Positions 35,400 to 43,848 of a stretch of 64,000 nt of DNA are shown here, piece after piece. The translations under genes and the position numbers were made by a program. The DNA is from Melastoma dodecandrum. Lineage: Eukaryota; Streptophyta; Magnoliopsida; Myrtales; Melastomataceae. Within the stretch, counting starts at the first letter, position 1. Every line of letters starts with the position of its first letter. The stretch lies in contig JARUPY010000220.1 of NCBI GenBank assembly GCA_029817715.1, positions 62,001 through 126,000 on the forward strand, written 5' to 3'. The notes under the pieces were generated by a model. It was not told the DNA's origin, did no database searches, and saw nothing but the letters and a program-made list of their open reading frames with translations.

Positions 35400-35752
35400 C
35401 ACGCTCCGTCGTGCTTGTCTTGAGACCATGGCTCCAGCAGCCATGCCTCGATCGTTCGTGGATGGACCAAATCCGCGACGATGCTGATCACGTGGACGGC
35501 GGTCCCAGTCGTGCCGATCACGTAGTTCGGCTCGCCGTGTCCTTTGATCGTCACGTCCGCGCGCGGCGTGACCCAGTCGCCCTTGACGAAAACAGACGGT
35601 CTCGCGACACGCCGTGACTCCTCGATCAGGCGCCGCATGTTCTCAGAGAGCGTCGGAACCGGCCTGTCATCGTCGAGCATCGCCTCGAGCCGTTCCAAAA
35701 TGGCGTGGCCGCGAAAAGGGGAGGGCGGCAGGATGTGGGAGTCGGAATGCAT
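35399..35752 (-). CDS. Hypothetical phage protein (117 aa)
   Basis: The start at 35752 (MHSDSHILPPSPFRGHAILERLEAML) is set by an acggagcg ribosome site. The C-terminal half (DWVTPRADVTIKGHGEPNYVIGTTG) is a small beta barrel-like domain also seen in the 51999-52359 product (LVTPRKNSNVRGAGNPHLVIEV), so the two are probably distant paralogues. Confidence 0.62.
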   Translation of the reverse strand: MHSDSHILPPSPFRGHAILERLEAMLDDDRPVPTLSENMRRLIEESRRVARPSVFVKGDWVTPRADVTIKGHGEPNYVIGTTGTAVHVISIVADLVHPRTIEAWLLEPWSQDKHDGA

Positions 35753-35822
35753 GATCGCTCCGTTTTTGCTGCATGGCTCTTCGCAAGGCGCCGAACCTTC
35801 GGCCCGGCGCCGCACGAAAGAC

Positions 35823-36164
35823 CTATGCCGCGATCCTGTTCTCGTATCCGGCATCCGCGCGATCCAAGTAGGAATCGCGGGCCTCGTAGGGATCGAGCCC
35901 GAAACGACGGATGAAGCTGGAGACCTCGTAATAGGGCTCATCCGCCTCGGCATGCGACTTCTCGCAAAGCGCCTTGGCGACAGCTTTCGTCACATCCGAG
36001 CCGTTTCCCGTCTCGGTATCAAAGGCGACGACGCGGACAAGATTTTCGTGCTGCCATCCCCAGACCTGAGTGAGCACATCATCGAACGGCATGGCAGCGT
36101 CCGTCTCGGCGACGGTCTCGACCTTGTCCTTGCCGTAGGCCCAGATGATGAAGTGAAGGATCAT
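35823..36164 (-). CDS. Hypothetical phage protein (113 aa)
   Basis: MILHFIIWAYGKDKVETVAETDAAMP... is a soluble protein with no known family. It is the first gene after the operator/promoter at 36194-36243, with a gaggcgg ribosome site. Confidence 0.62.
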   Translation of the reverse strand: MILHFIIWAYGKDKVETVAETDAAMPFDDVLTQVWGWQHENLVRVVAFDTETGNGSDVTKAVAKALCEKSHAEADEPYYEVSSFIRRFGLDPYEARDSYLDRADAGYENRIAA

Positions 36165-36193
36165 GGCCGCCTCGCTTGCTGTTCGATATCTAG

Positions 36194-36243
36194 ATAATAC
36201 GCGAAAAACGCGTTTCGTTCAAGTGAAAAACGTGCAATCGCGT
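36194..36243 (-). promoter_or_regulatory. Repressor-controlled promoter with two operators
   Basis: Minus strand -35 TTGAAC (36222-36217), 17 bases, -10 TATTAT (36199-36194). O1 at 36199-36213 has a 5-base spacer (ACGCG-AAAAA-CGCGT). O2 at 36230-36243 is ACGTG-CAAT-CGCGT with one mismatch. Confidence 0.85.
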
Positions 36244-36266
36244 AATTTTGTGGACGCTGGCGCCGC

Positions 36267-36950
36267 TCACCCATCGCTCGGCCTCGCGTCTATGGCCGGA
36301 TCGGGGGCGGCGTTGGGCGTTCGCCAGCCGGCAATCTGGCGCAACACGCGTCCTGCCGTGACCGCTCTGCGCGCATCTTGGAGACCTTCATGCCGGCCCT
36401 CGGCGCGCTCGCCGGGATTGTCGCGCAGGGCGTCTTGTGCTGGCCGGATCAGAGCGACAATTCTGTCTTCGGCTTCGGATATGGCGCGCTGGACGGGGTC
36501 AACGCGCGGCGCATCGGCATCGCCCTCCCTGACGCGGGCGAGGGTGCGAAGCTTTGCCCAGTGCTTGTGAACGACTTCAGACCACGTGAACAGATCGGCG
36601 CAGTGCGACCCCTCGGCGTGATGGCCGCCCGTCCCGCGCCAAGACTCGCGAAGCCCAGTGTAGAGCTTTCTCAAAGGCTCAATCGCCTCGCACAGCTCGT
36701 CGATCCGCTCGCACAGCTCGTCGACCTGCCTCCGCGCATCGGCGACGGCGGTCTCGGCGGCGGTGGCGCGGGCTATCCAGCCATCAACGATGCCGGCCGC
36801 TTCGCTCATGCGCAGCTTGCCTTCCGCCTCGCCTTGGAGCCGCGCTCGCCTCGACATTTCAAGGATTGCGTCGTCCCGCTCGCGCGTCAGTCTTCGCACC
36901 TCGCCAGCGAGGCGCTCGTTCTCGGCGAGGAGGGTGGCGAGGTCGGTCAT
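36267..36950 (-). CDS. Coiled-coil phage protein (227 aa)
   Basis: MTDLATLLAENERLAGEVRRLTRERDD starts a long coiled coil (1-100). It continues with HHAEGSHCADLFTWSEVVHKHW and a helical C-terminus. No family is recognised; proteins of this type are common in alphaproteobacterial prophages. It ends 24 bases before the operator region that drives the next transcript. Confidence 0.65.
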   Translation of the reverse strand: MTDLATLLAENERLAGEVRRLTRERDDAILEMSRRARLQGEAEGKLRMSEAAGIVDGWIARATAAETAVADARRQVDELCERIDELCEAIEPLRKLYTGLRESWRGTGGHHAEGSHCADLFTWSEVVHKHWAKLRTLARVREGDADAPRVDPVQRAISEAEDRIVALIRPAQDALRDNPGERAEGRHEGLQDARRAVTAGRVLRQIAGWRTPNAAPDPAIDARPSDG

Positions 36951-37246
36951 GGATACGCCATGAAGTCACGATCGCCGATCGGCTTGGCCTCGGCTCGATC
37001 TTCCATTTCGACGACATCGGGCTCGGCGATGCTTATGCCCATGTCGTTCGGCGGCCCATAACCCTCAATGAACGTTTTGCTGAGAAGTCCTCGGCAGAAC
37101 AGTTGCGTGATGTGCTGGACGTGCTCTTCAATCGTGTCGAAATGGTAAAACTGCGTACGAAATTCACGCATGAATTGCTCGTCAAATTTGGCCTCGTCGA
37201 TCTGCACGCGCACGCGTAAAGTAACTTCGGTCTCGAACGTTTTCAT
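36947..37246 (-). CDS. Hypothetical phage protein (99 aa)
   Basis: The start at 37246 (MKTFETEVTLRVRVQIDEAKFDEQF) follows a gggaggtgg ribosome site. It is an alpha-beta protein with no known family. ATGA overlaps occur at both ends. Confidence 0.65.
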   Translation of the reverse strand: MKTFETEVTLRVRVQIDEAKFDEQFMREFRTQFYHFDTIEEHVQHITQLFCRGLLSKTFIEGYGPPNDMGISIAEPDVVEMEDRAEAKPIGDRDFMAYP

Positions 37247-37793
37247 CTTCCACCTCCCGCCGTCAGCTCGGCGACGCGCGCCTCGGCCCGCTCGGCGCGG
37301 GCGCGCCATGCGTCGCGATCGTCCAGCACGGCGATCGCGTTGGCGGGGCACCACAAAGTTTCAAACGAATGCCTAGCCTCTCGTTCTTCTTCCGTCGTGC
37401 AAATGTAGTGAAAGCCACCGCATCTTGGGCACTGTAATGAAGGCCTTTCGGGTCGTGGATATGAACGCGCTCCCGCGTCGCCTGCGTCGCCGCCGCCGGC
37501 GGCTCGGGGGCGGGAGGGGCGGCGTAGAGGGGGCGGCTCTCATAGACGACGCTTGCTGACCGGTGATCGAGATGCCATCGCTCGCTACAGGGCTTCCACC
37601 CCTCGTTTTCGTTGCGACGCCACTGCCACGCCACCGGCTCCCCGCCCGCGTTGTTCAGCGCGACGACGCGGGCGGCGTTCGCCTTCGCGAAATCCTCCGG
37701 CCCGACGAAGGTCGCCACCGGCGTCTCTCCCTCGTACACGTGAATGCCGTAGTGGCTGCCGACGCGCCACTTCTTCCGCTCGGGCTCGATCAT
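37243..37793 (-). pseudogene. Phage zinc-ribbon protein, frame broken near 37450
   Basis: The first frame starts MIEPERKKWRVGSHYGIHVYEG and reaches TQATRERVHIHDP. One missing base near 37446-37451 shifts it to a second frame with LQCPRCGGFHYICTTEEERE and a coiled C-terminus ending VAELTAGGGR, whose stop overlaps the next start (ATGA). About 183 residues if whole. Confidence 0.62.
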
Positions 37794-37984
37794 GATGGCG
37801 CTCCTTCTAAACCGGCTTCGTGCAAGCGTTCTTGAGGTATAATTGAACGTAGCTCTGTCAAACGCGTGTCTATCTCTTGATGTTTCGCCATCAAGTCGAG
37901 AGCTTCGCATATTGCTTCATCTTCAAGCAAGTAATCGTACTTGCCGGAGACAACGTCGACGTCAGACAGGTCGAGATATTTCAT
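37790..37984 (-). CDS. Hypothetical phage protein (64 aa)
   Basis: MKYLDLSDVDVVSGKYDYLLEDEAICEALD... is a small helical acidic protein with no known family. ATGA overlaps occur on both sides. Confidence 0.62.
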   Translation of the reverse strand: MKYLDLSDVDVVSGKYDYLLEDEAICEALDLMAKHQEIDTRLTELRSIIPQERLHEAGLEGAPS

Positions 37985-38190
37985 GATTGCAATCCCTGCT
38001 CGACGCGAGTTCCTTTGCGCGCGTCAAATCCCTCGGGCTTGTCTTCGAGCGTGGCTGCGCGCCGTCGCATGCCGACGTCGTGACCACTGTCGCCGGCGCA
38101 CAGAGGACAAGCTCGCGAGCCTCTGAAGTCGCCGCGCTGGACGGAGCTGAAGCCGCACTCCGGGCACTCGTAGAAATCGAAACCGGTCAT
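37981..38190 (-). CDS. Small zinc-ribbon protein (69 aa)
   Basis: From ATG 38190 the product is MTGFDFYECPECGFSSVQR...ACPLCAGDSGHDV with two CxxC knuckles, a rubredoxin-like zinc ribbon. The tail is basic. No exact family is named. Confidence 0.65.
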   Translation of the reverse strand: MTGFDFYECPECGFSSVQRGDFRGSRACPLCAGDSGHDVGMRRRAATLEDKPEGFDARKGTRVEQGLQS

Positions 38191-38546
38191 GACAGCGACT
38201 CCGGTTCGCTGTCGAACCACTCTTCTAGAAGCGCATTCGCCGTCGTCAGAATGTCGCTTCTGCTCTCGATAGCATCAGCTTCGGAGGCCTCACCGATGCA
38301 GAACGTCTCAAAATCACCCTCTGACAGCTTGGCCAAAGCGTGCTCGATGTCGCCGAGGTACGGCTCCCACGTCGGCGAGATCAGGTGGTAGGGATGGTCA
38401 GCGCCGCCGCCACTGTCGTGCGACACGATGTCGAGCGCCGCGTGCAGCTTGGGGTGTTGCGATGGCGTGATGCGCAGCGTCCAGGACGGATGCTGTTCCT
38501 TGCGTTGGGCCCTCGACAACAACGCGGCTCGCGAAAGTCCGCTCAC
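38187..38546 (-). CDS. Hypothetical phage protein (119 aa)
   Basis: MSGLSRAALLSRAQRKEQHPSWTLRIT... with DHPYHLISPTWEPYLGDIEHALAKL. Soluble, no known family. ATGA overlaps with both neighbours. Confidence 0.62.
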   Translation of the reverse strand: MSGLSRAALLSRAQRKEQHPSWTLRITPSQHPKLHAALDIVSHDSGGGADHPYHLISPTWEPYLGDIEHALAKLSEGDFETFCIGEASEADAIESRSDILTTANALLEEWFDSEPESLS

Positions 38547-39583
38547 GAAGATTCCCCTCCGCGACGCTGAGGGGCGAGGGACCAGCGCACGCCGACGCGC
38601 CTCTTGTAGTCAGCGGTCCAGCCGATCTCGACGCCGTTCCTGTCCGGTGGTCCCCAGACGATCAGCGTGTCTTCCAGGACCAGCTCGCTGATGCCAGCCT
38701 CCGGGTGGTCGACGATGACCGGCACGTAGGGCGTCGTAAGATCGGGCTGGGCGGCCGGCTGCGACGCGGTGGTGTGGATGGCTTTGATTATCGTACCAAC
38801 ACCCCAGCCATTATCGTCTAATTCCTCCGCTATCTCCGCCGCCCGCATCATGCCGCGCGTCTCGGCGGCGGCGAGGGCTGCCTCGGCATTCACGGCACGG
38901 TCTAGAGCCGCTTCTGGCTCCATCCAGAAACGCCATTGACCGTCATCGCGAACCCACTCGCCGGTCTCGACAGGATGCGAGGCTGTCCCCAGCTCTTCAT
39001 CGTGGTCGAATCCAAGCAACTCCATTAGTTCGCTATCGGTCAGGACATCATCCGTGCGCGCGAGGCATATGGCTTGTTCGGGGCGGCCGCGCTCCGGCAC
39101 GGCGGCGAGCGCGGCCGCGAGGATTTTGCGGCACGGCTCACGCAAGCGATGATCACCGCCGATGGGGCCGCCAACTAGTTGGCTCCATTGCGCAGCACCC
39201 GCTTCGACCATCTCGTCCGTGACCGGTGCGGCTGCGCGGCGTAAGACCTTCGCCAACCTGTTGGCGTTGGCTTGGCCTAGCGCGTTAATCAGCGCTATCG
39301 AGCTGTTTGCCAGAAGCGCATCGACGAACGCCCTGTCGCTCTCCGCGTCCGTCTCGGCCGCTGGCGCGTCAAGCGCGGCACGAAGAGCAATCAGCTCGGG
39401 CTCGTAGTTGGGGCCATCGTACTTGAACCCATGAACGTACGCGACTTGCCAGACGCTCTTGTAGCGGTCGTCGGCGTGTACCTCGTCAAGCTTAGTGACG
39501 AGCGCCTGTGCCGCCGCCCGCAGCCGGCTCACGAGATCGGCCGCGTCGCTCTCGCGCGCGGGGGTGACGGAGGGGGCGGTCAT
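38543..39583 (-). CDS. Hypothetical phage protein (346 aa)
   Basis: From ATG 39583 (MTAPSVTPARESDAADLVSRLRAAAQ). It contains repeat-like Ala-rich helices, AAAPVTDEMVEAGAAQWSQ (a phrase common in alphaproteobacterial prophage proteins) and a C-terminal IEIGWTADYKRRVGVRWSL. It is built like several concatenated small phage modules. Function unknown. Confidence 0.6.
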   Translation of the reverse strand: MTAPSVTPARESDAADLVSRLRAAAQALVTKLDEVHADDRYKSVWQVAYVHGFKYDGPNYEPELIALRAALDAPAAETDAESDRAFVDALLANSSIALINALGQANANRLAKVLRRAAAPVTDEMVEAGAAQWSQLVGGPIGGDHRLREPCRKILAAALAAVPERGRPEQAICLARTDDVLTDSELMELLGFDHDEELGTASHPVETGEWVRDDGQWRFWMEPEAALDRAVNAEAALAAAETRGMMRAAEIAEELDDNGWGVGTIIKAIHTTASQPAAQPDLTTPYVPVIVDHPEAGISELVLEDTLIVWGPPDRNGVEIGWTADYKRRVGVRWSLAPQRRGGESS

Positions 39584-39909
39584 GACGGGGTTCCTTCGGC
39601 GAGCGCGATGGCCCGATCGAAAGCAGCGACGACCTCGGCCTGAGTACGACCCTGCGCGTCGTTCCATTCAGGCGTGGAATCGTCAATGCCCAACTCAAAA
39701 AAGTTGAGTTCCGGAGGATAGCCCTGAGTGTTTATTCCAGAAACGAGCATTGCCCCTTCAGCACAGAAACACGCCGCGCTCTTGCTTACTTTGTCGTATT
39801 CTGTTGTTTCTCTCCCGTCTGGCCAACGACAAAACGCGCCCTGCGTCCAGCCGCCCGGTCGCGCGATCAGCTCGCGCGCCGCACGTAATCTCGCAACAGC
39901 TTCGCTCAT
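39580..39909 (-). CDS. DUF6197-like phage protein, copy 1 (109 aa)
   Basis: ARELIARPGGWTQGAFCRWPDGR, AACFCAEGAM and EWNDAQGRTQAEVVAAFDRAIAL follow the DUF6197 pattern (LI..P..W..G, C..GA, WND..GRT..EV). A paralogue lies at 41844-42152. Function unknown. Confidence 0.75.
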   Translation of the reverse strand: MSEAVARLRAARELIARPGGWTQGAFCRWPDGRETTEYDKVSKSAACFCAEGAMLVSGINTQGYPPELNFFELGIDDSTPEWNDAQGRTQAEVVAAFDRAIALAEGTPS

Positions 39910-40259
39910 CTCATCCTCCCACGAACAGCGGCCGAGGCGGGGGTAGGTCGAGCCAGATTTGATTTACGCAGCGCCATCCTTCCCGACTCGCGTTCCGCCG
40001 CTTCGTAGCGGGCGATCTCGCGGATTTCTGGCTCCGGGCTGACGTGCGCCGCCGCATCGTGGATGAGACCGTGAGCCTCGGAGGCATGCCAACGCTCGTC
40101 CTCGGGGCCCGCGCCGTTGATGACGTCGTGAAGCAGGGCGTCGGCGCGGCGGATATGCTCGTAGGCACGTCGCATCGGCGACGCGTCGGGGCCGAGGTCG
40201 AAAATCTCTCGCGCCGCTTCAACCCCTGCCTGAACGTGGGGATTTGGCGTGACGGTCAT
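39906..40259 (-). CDS. Hypothetical phage protein (117 aa)
   Basis: MTVTPNPHVQAGVEAAREIFDLGPDASPMRRAYEHIRRADALLHDVIN... is helical, with no known family. ATGA overlaps with both neighbours. Confidence 0.6.
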   Translation of the reverse strand: MTVTPNPHVQAGVEAAREIFDLGPDASPMRRAYEHIRRADALLHDVINGAGPEDERWHASEAHGLIHDAAAHVSPEPEIREIARYEAAERESGRMALRKSNLARPTPASAAVRGRMR

Positions 40260-40468
40260 TTCGGGCTCCTCGTTTTTCGTGCCGCCTGACGGAGATCGTC
40301 GGCCAATTCGTCCGCCTCATCGGGTGTCAGAAGCGCCCACGCTTCTTCGAACAGAGAGCCGAAATCTCTCATGACGCCCATCGCGAGCGAGACGCCGTCT
40401 CCCGAAGCCCGGACTTGAATGGCGTCGCCACGCTCCGGGTCATTCCCCTCGCGATCCGCGTAGCTCAT
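40256..40468 (-). CDS. Hypothetical phage protein (70 aa)
   Basis: MSYADREGNDPERGDAIQVRASGDG with LTPDEADELADDLRQAA near the C-terminus. No family is recognised. The start overlaps the previous stop (TGATG). Confidence 0.6.
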   Translation of the reverse strand: MSYADREGNDPERGDAIQVRASGDGVSLAMGVMRDFGSLFEEAWALLTPDEADELADDLRQAARKTRSPK

Positions 40469-40840
40469 CAAGCAACAACCCTAGTCAGAGCCTCCAGCGC
40501 CTTCGCCAAAGCCTTCCGCTCTTTCGCGGGTAGCTTCGCCCCCGAAACCCCACGAAGCGCCTCCAGCGCCTCTTTCTGAGCCTTCTTGGCGGCCTCGTAT
40601 CCATTCAGCCCTTCGACAATCTGTGGGGCGAGCAATTCCCACTCGTCTCGGAACCCTTCTCGGAAAGGGAACCCCCGAAGCTGGTAGGCGCGATCGACGA
40701 AGGTGCAGCCGTCGCGATCGACGATCTGCGTTTGGCTTGTCAGGCTGGCCTTCAGCGACAAAGGGCAGGAAGGCGGCGAGCTCGACGGGGGCATCCGAAG
40801 GCGCATGGTCGAGTTCGTCCTGCGGCTCCGATCGCGTCAC
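40468..40840 (-). pseudogene. Phage protein, frame broken near 40732
   Basis: The GTG at 40840 overlaps the ParB-like stop (GTGA) and gives MTRSEPQDELDHAPSDAPVELAA. An extra A in the run near 40731 moves it to a second frame with VDRDGCTFVDRAYQLRGFPF and a helical tail ending ALTRVVA, whose stop overlaps the next start. About 123 residues if whole. Confidence 0.6.
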
Positions 40841-41847
40841 AGCCCAAGCCTCCGCCTGATTTCCTCGTAGACGCCCTCTTCGAAGACGACGGTGGTTCGG
40901 CCGTCCGTGTCCCGCGAGACCTCGGCGCCTCGAAAAACGCTCGCGAGATAGCTGCGGTCCGTCGATGGTGTCGACGATCCCGCCACATCCCTAGGAAGGG
41001 CGCGAGATCGACCTTGCGTGGCAGCGACTTTGACGGCTTCCTTGAGCTGCTTGACGCCTTCGGCTCGGGTTTCCGCCTTCTCGATCCGGTCCCGCGCCAT
41101 GCTCGCCGAGACCTTGCCGGCAGTGATCAGGTTTTTCGCCTCGACGGGGAGGGACGCGGTCTCGAGTGCATCTCTTTGGCGCGCGATAGAAACGCCCGTC
41201 TCGCGCTCGATCTTGCCGGCGTCCCAGCCATAACCGAGCAGCTTCTTGACGTTGGTCGCGATTTCGAGCGGCGAGAAGTTGCGGCGCTGGTTGTTGTGGA
41301 TGAGCTGGCGCGCGACGAGGTCGGCCTCGTCCAATCCCGGCGCGACGACCTTGACCGGGACGTTCTCGATCTTGGTGCCCTCGTTGATCGCGCGGATCGT
41401 GTTGCGGAGACGGCTTTCGCCGTCCACGACCCAAAGGGTGATGTTGTCCTCGCCGATCTCGACCTCGATCGCCTCCAGGACGCCGCGAATCTTGATCGAT
41501 TCGGTCATGATCCGGTCGGCCTCGATCTGCTCGGGTAGGTCGAACAGACGGCAGTTGAACCCCGGCTTCGCCTTCAGCTTGAAAGGATTGACGCGCGGGA
41601 CGCCGGATCGGCCATCTTGAATGCCGCGGATGCCGGCAAGGTTGGATTTTTCGGTCGCGGTCGCCTTCAGGCGGCGCTCGACTAAGGCGGTATTCTCCGC
41701 TTCCGCGCGGGCGGCCAGTATCATGGCGTGTTCGGAAATGGGCTTGAAGGGATCGGTTTTCATGGGCGTGCTTGCAGCGAGAGGATTCGGATCGGCGGCC
41801 ACCTCGCATAGGTCGTCGAAGAGGAAGGGGTGAAGGAAGGCGTTCAC
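40837..41847 (-). CDS. ParB/Spo0J-like nuclease-domain protein
   Basis: 336 residues from a GTG that overlaps the previous stop (GTGA). The N-terminal ParB/sulfiredoxin fold has GVLEAIEVEIGEDNITLWVVDGESRLRNTIRAI (the GERR box as GESR) and a helix-turn-helix region (GKIERETGVSIARQRDALETA). Phage ParB-like proteins may act in plasmid-style partition, CTP-dependent DNA binding or modification; no parA or parS repeats are seen. Confidence 0.8.
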   Translation of the reverse strand: MNAFLHPFLFDDLCEVAADPNPLAASTPMKTDPFKPISEHAMILAARAEAENTALVERRLKATATEKSNLAGIRGIQDGRSGVPRVNPFKLKAKPGFNCRLFDLPEQIEADRIMTESIKIRGVLEAIEVEIGEDNITLWVVDGESRLRNTIRAINEGTKIENVPVKVVAPGLDEADLVARQLIHNNQRRNFSPLEIATNVKKLLGYGWDAGKIERETGVSIARQRDALETASLPVEAKNLITAGKVSASMARDRIEKAETRAEGVKQLKEAVKVAATQGRSRALPRDVAGSSTPSTDRSYLASVFRGAEVSRDTDGRTTVVFEEGVYEEIRRRLGL

Positions 41848-42152
41848 GGCGCGATTCTCGCGCGTTCGCGCTCTATCGCGTCATCGAAGCGGGCGACGAT
41901 TTCGGCTTGGGTGCGGCCCGGCGCGTCGTTCCAATGGACGATATCCATCTCTCCCAAGAGACAACCCAGGTCTGCATAGTCGCCGCCGACCCTTTCCCAC
42001 GCCGCGCCTGCACAGAAGCAGACCGCCTTCGGCGAAAGAAAATGAATGACTCTCCCCTTCGCGTCGCGAGCAGAAGCGCCCCACGTCCATCCCATGGCGA
42101 CTAGGTCACGCGCGGCGATCAATCGCTTGGAATTGGACATCTCGACCGACAT
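41844..42152 (-). CDS. DUF6197-like phage protein, copy 2 (102 aa)
   Basis: AARDLVAMGWTWGASARDAKGR, AVCFCAGAAW and HWNDAPGRTQAEIVARFDDAIE align with the copy at 39580-39909. The start is the ATG immediately after the upstream stop (TAGATG). Confidence 0.75.
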   Translation of the reverse strand: MSVEMSNSKRLIAARDLVAMGWTWGASARDAKGRVIHFLSPKAVCFCAGAAWERVGGDYADLGCLLGEMDIVHWNDAPGRTQAEIVARFDDAIERERARIAP

Positions 42153-42513
42153 CTAGGCGGCCTCCTCGACAAGTCGGCGAGCGCCGGCAAAAGCCTTAGT
42201 CCAAGCCTCCCGCTCCGATCGTGATGCTGGCGGATAAGGGCAGGCGGCATCATCGGAAGACGCCGCGTCGGCAAACCCCCGCGCCGCAGCCGCGTGAGCC
42301 ATCATCGTCCGCATGGCGAGGAACGTGTCGAGATATCGATCCCCGTCGATCGCCTTGCGGATGTCGCGGGGGAGGAAAGGGTGGATCTGGTCCATGCGCC
42401 GATCGAGTTCCCGCCACGCGGGCAACGATGTCGGCCATGCAGGCTGCTACCTGAGAAGGGCTCGGCGCCGTATTGAGGGGAGAAAAGATGCTGTCGAAGT
42501 CGGCGAGGGCCAT
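42153..42513 (-). pseudogene. Hypothetical phage protein, frame broken near 42411
   Basis: From ATG 42513 (TGATG overlap) the frame reads MALADFDSIFSPLNTAPSPSQVAAC. One extra G in the run at 42410-42412 shifts it to WRELDRRMDQIHPFLPRDIRKAIDG and a C-terminus ending ARRLVEEAA. About 119 residues if whole. No family is recognised. Confidence 0.6.
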
Positions 42514-42704
42514 CAGATGAGCCCTTTCTCAATCGCCACCCGCTCCGGCAGGGTGAGCTTCCAAGCGCTCCCGTCCTTCTCGATCTCGCATGCCGCCTTA
42601 GGCACCCAGACAGCCACCGTCCGATCTCCATCGTCGCTGACGAGAAGGGCCTTTTCGGTTTGGTGATGAAGGATCACCGAGAGGTCGATCAGGTCCGACT
42701 TCAT
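42513..42704 (-). CDS. Hypothetical phage protein (63 aa)
   Basis: MKSDLIDLSVILHHQTEKALLVSDDGDR... WVPKAACEIEKDGS is a small beta-rich protein, similar in outline to a family of phage proteins with a vWVP..... motif. No role is known. Confidence 0.62.
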   Translation of the reverse strand: MKSDLIDLSVILHHQTEKALLVSDDGDRTVAVWVPKAACEIEKDGSAWKLTLPERVAIEKGLI

Positions 42705-42706
42705 GC

Positions 42707-42928
42707 TCAGGCCGCCTTGTACTCGGCCTCGAGCGCCGCATATTCCCTCGGCGCAAGCAGGACGGCATCGACCGGGAACGGAATGCCCTGCATCGCGCGA
42801 CGCTTGCGCTGGATCGGGCTCTTGACGACGTACCAGCGATGCCCCACGCGGCGGCCCATCCACTCCACGAAAGACGGCTTTGAGACTGCGATTTCCTTGC
42901 GGGTGAAGAGGTCGATCACGTTGGACAT
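42707..42928 (-). CDS. Hypothetical phage protein (73 aa)
   Basis: MSNVIDLFTRKEIAVSKPSFVEWMGRRVGHRWYVVKSPI... is a small basic protein with no known family. It is the first gene after the operator/promoter at 42954-43002. Confidence 0.62.
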   Translation of the reverse strand: MSNVIDLFTRKEIAVSKPSFVEWMGRRVGHRWYVVKSPIQRKRRAMQGIPFPVDAVLLAPREYAALEAEYKAA

Positions 42929-42953
42929 CGTCTTGCTCCATCTCGATAGGCGT

Positions 42954-43002
42954 ATAATACGCGAAAACGCGTTTGGTTCAAGAAGAAAACGTGCTTGCGC
43001 GT
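42954..43002 (-). promoter_or_regulatory. Repressor-controlled promoter with two operators
   Basis: Minus strand -35 TTGAAC (42981-42976), 16 bases, -10 TATTAT (42959-42954). O1 (42959-42972) is ACGCG-AAAA-CGCGT. O2 (42989-43002) is ACGTG-CTTG-CGCGT with one mismatch; centres are 30 bases apart. Confidence 0.87.
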
Positions 43003-43010
43003 ATTTTTCT

Positions 43011-43337
43011 TCAAGTCGCCACAAGCTCCCGCTCGACGAACGCCTCGCCATTCCACTCGTAGCTCTTGCCGCCGAGCCGCAGCGCGACTAGCGAGTCCAG
43101 AGACACGAACCGATGCGCATTCCCGTCCTTCACCTGCATATCGTAGACCGGCAGAAGCGCCTTGGCGGAAGGCTCGAACCAACGCCCGCGCCCTGTGACG
43201 CCTTTGGAAACCCCGCGCCTGCAGTTCATCACCCGACGCTCTCCATTGGTCCGCTTGATGAATTCGACGGTGAAGATGCGGCCGCCCTCGGTCAGGGTGT
43301 CCATGTCGTCGATGGTGAGGCGGGAAGGAAGAGACAT
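43011..43337 (-). CDS. Hypothetical phage protein (108 aa)
   Basis: From ATG 43337 (MSLPSRLTIDDMDTLTEGGRIFTVEF). VMNCRRGVSKGVTGRGRW and AHRFVSLDSLVALRLGGK suggest a small beta-rich protein. No family is recognised. It has its own operator-controlled promoter (43364-43391) and its end abuts the next one. Confidence 0.62.
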   Translation of the reverse strand: MSLPSRLTIDDMDTLTEGGRIFTVEFIKRTNGERRVMNCRRGVSKGVTGRGRWFEPSAKALLPVYDMQVKDGNAHRFVSLDSLVALRLGGKSYEWNGEAFVERELVAT

Positions 43338-43363
43338 CGTAGCGCTCCGCTTTCGATGCCTGA

Positions 43364-43391
43364 ATAATACGCGAAAAAGCGTAAGGTTCAA
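43364..43391 (-). promoter_or_regulatory. Repressor-controlled promoter
   Basis: Minus strand -35 TTGAAC (43391-43386), 16 bases, -10 TATTAT (43369-43364). O1 (43369-43382) is ACGCG-AAAA-AGCGT with one mismatch. A degenerate second copy (43399-43414) overlaps the end of the next gene. Confidence 0.82.
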
Positions 43392-43406
43392 TGAGAAAAC
43401 GCTTAT

Positions 43407-43617
43407 TTACGCGTTTTCCTGTATCCGGTCGTTCGACATCCCCGGGCCCATGCCCCATGGCTACCATGTAGCGAAGCATCTTCTCGACAGGCGGGGAGGG
43501 GCCTTCCTTGGCCCATTTCTGGGCGCTGGAATGGGCGACTTCAAAGAACTCGGCGACGTGGCGCGTGGACTCAAAGCCGAGTTCGGCAAGAAGGCGCGCG
43601 TAGGCGTCGGGCGTCAT
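43407..43617 (-). pseudogene. Small Cro/YdaS-like HTH protein, frame broken near 43441
   Basis: MTPDAYARLLAELGFESTRHVAEFFEVAHSSAQKW... is a short helix-turn-helix. One extra C in the run at 43440-43443 would make it read through the next promoter; removing it gives a stop at 43407, just before the promoter. About 69 residues. Putative DNA-binding regulator. Confidence 0.6.
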
Positions 43618-43839
43618 GTCGGCGCCTTGCGATTCATCGCCTCGGCGATAGCTCTGGCGCGCTCCGGCGTGTCGCAGTACGCGATCGGCGTCGCGACGTG
43701 ACCGGTCGTCCCGTCGCACACCAGCAAGGCGTGTCCCCGCGCGTGGTAGGGTCGATTCCTTCGCCGCCTCGTATCGGCAATCGCTGAGGAACTCCGGCGA
43801 AAATCCCGGAGACAGGTCATTGCTGTGCGTTAATTCCAT
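43614..43839 (-). pseudogene. Hypothetical phage protein, frame broken near 43758
   Basis: The first frame MELTHSNDLSPGFSPEFLSDCRY shifts near 43758 (one extra base) to a second frame with RPYHARGHALLVCDGTTGH and PERARAIAEAMNRKAPT. The stop overlaps the HTH gene start (ATGA). A strong ggagg site precedes the ATG. About 74 residues. Confidence 0.58.
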
Positions 43840-43848
43840 CTCATCCTC

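Noticed and set aside
35753..35822. Hairpin GGCGCCG / CGGCGCC as a terminator
   Set aside because: The stem is good but no T-run follows on either strand; left uncalled.
43407..43617. Reading of the HTH gene through the promoter at 43364-43391 as one long protein
   Set aside because: The extended product would contain the translated operator, and removing one base from the C run restores a stop just before it.
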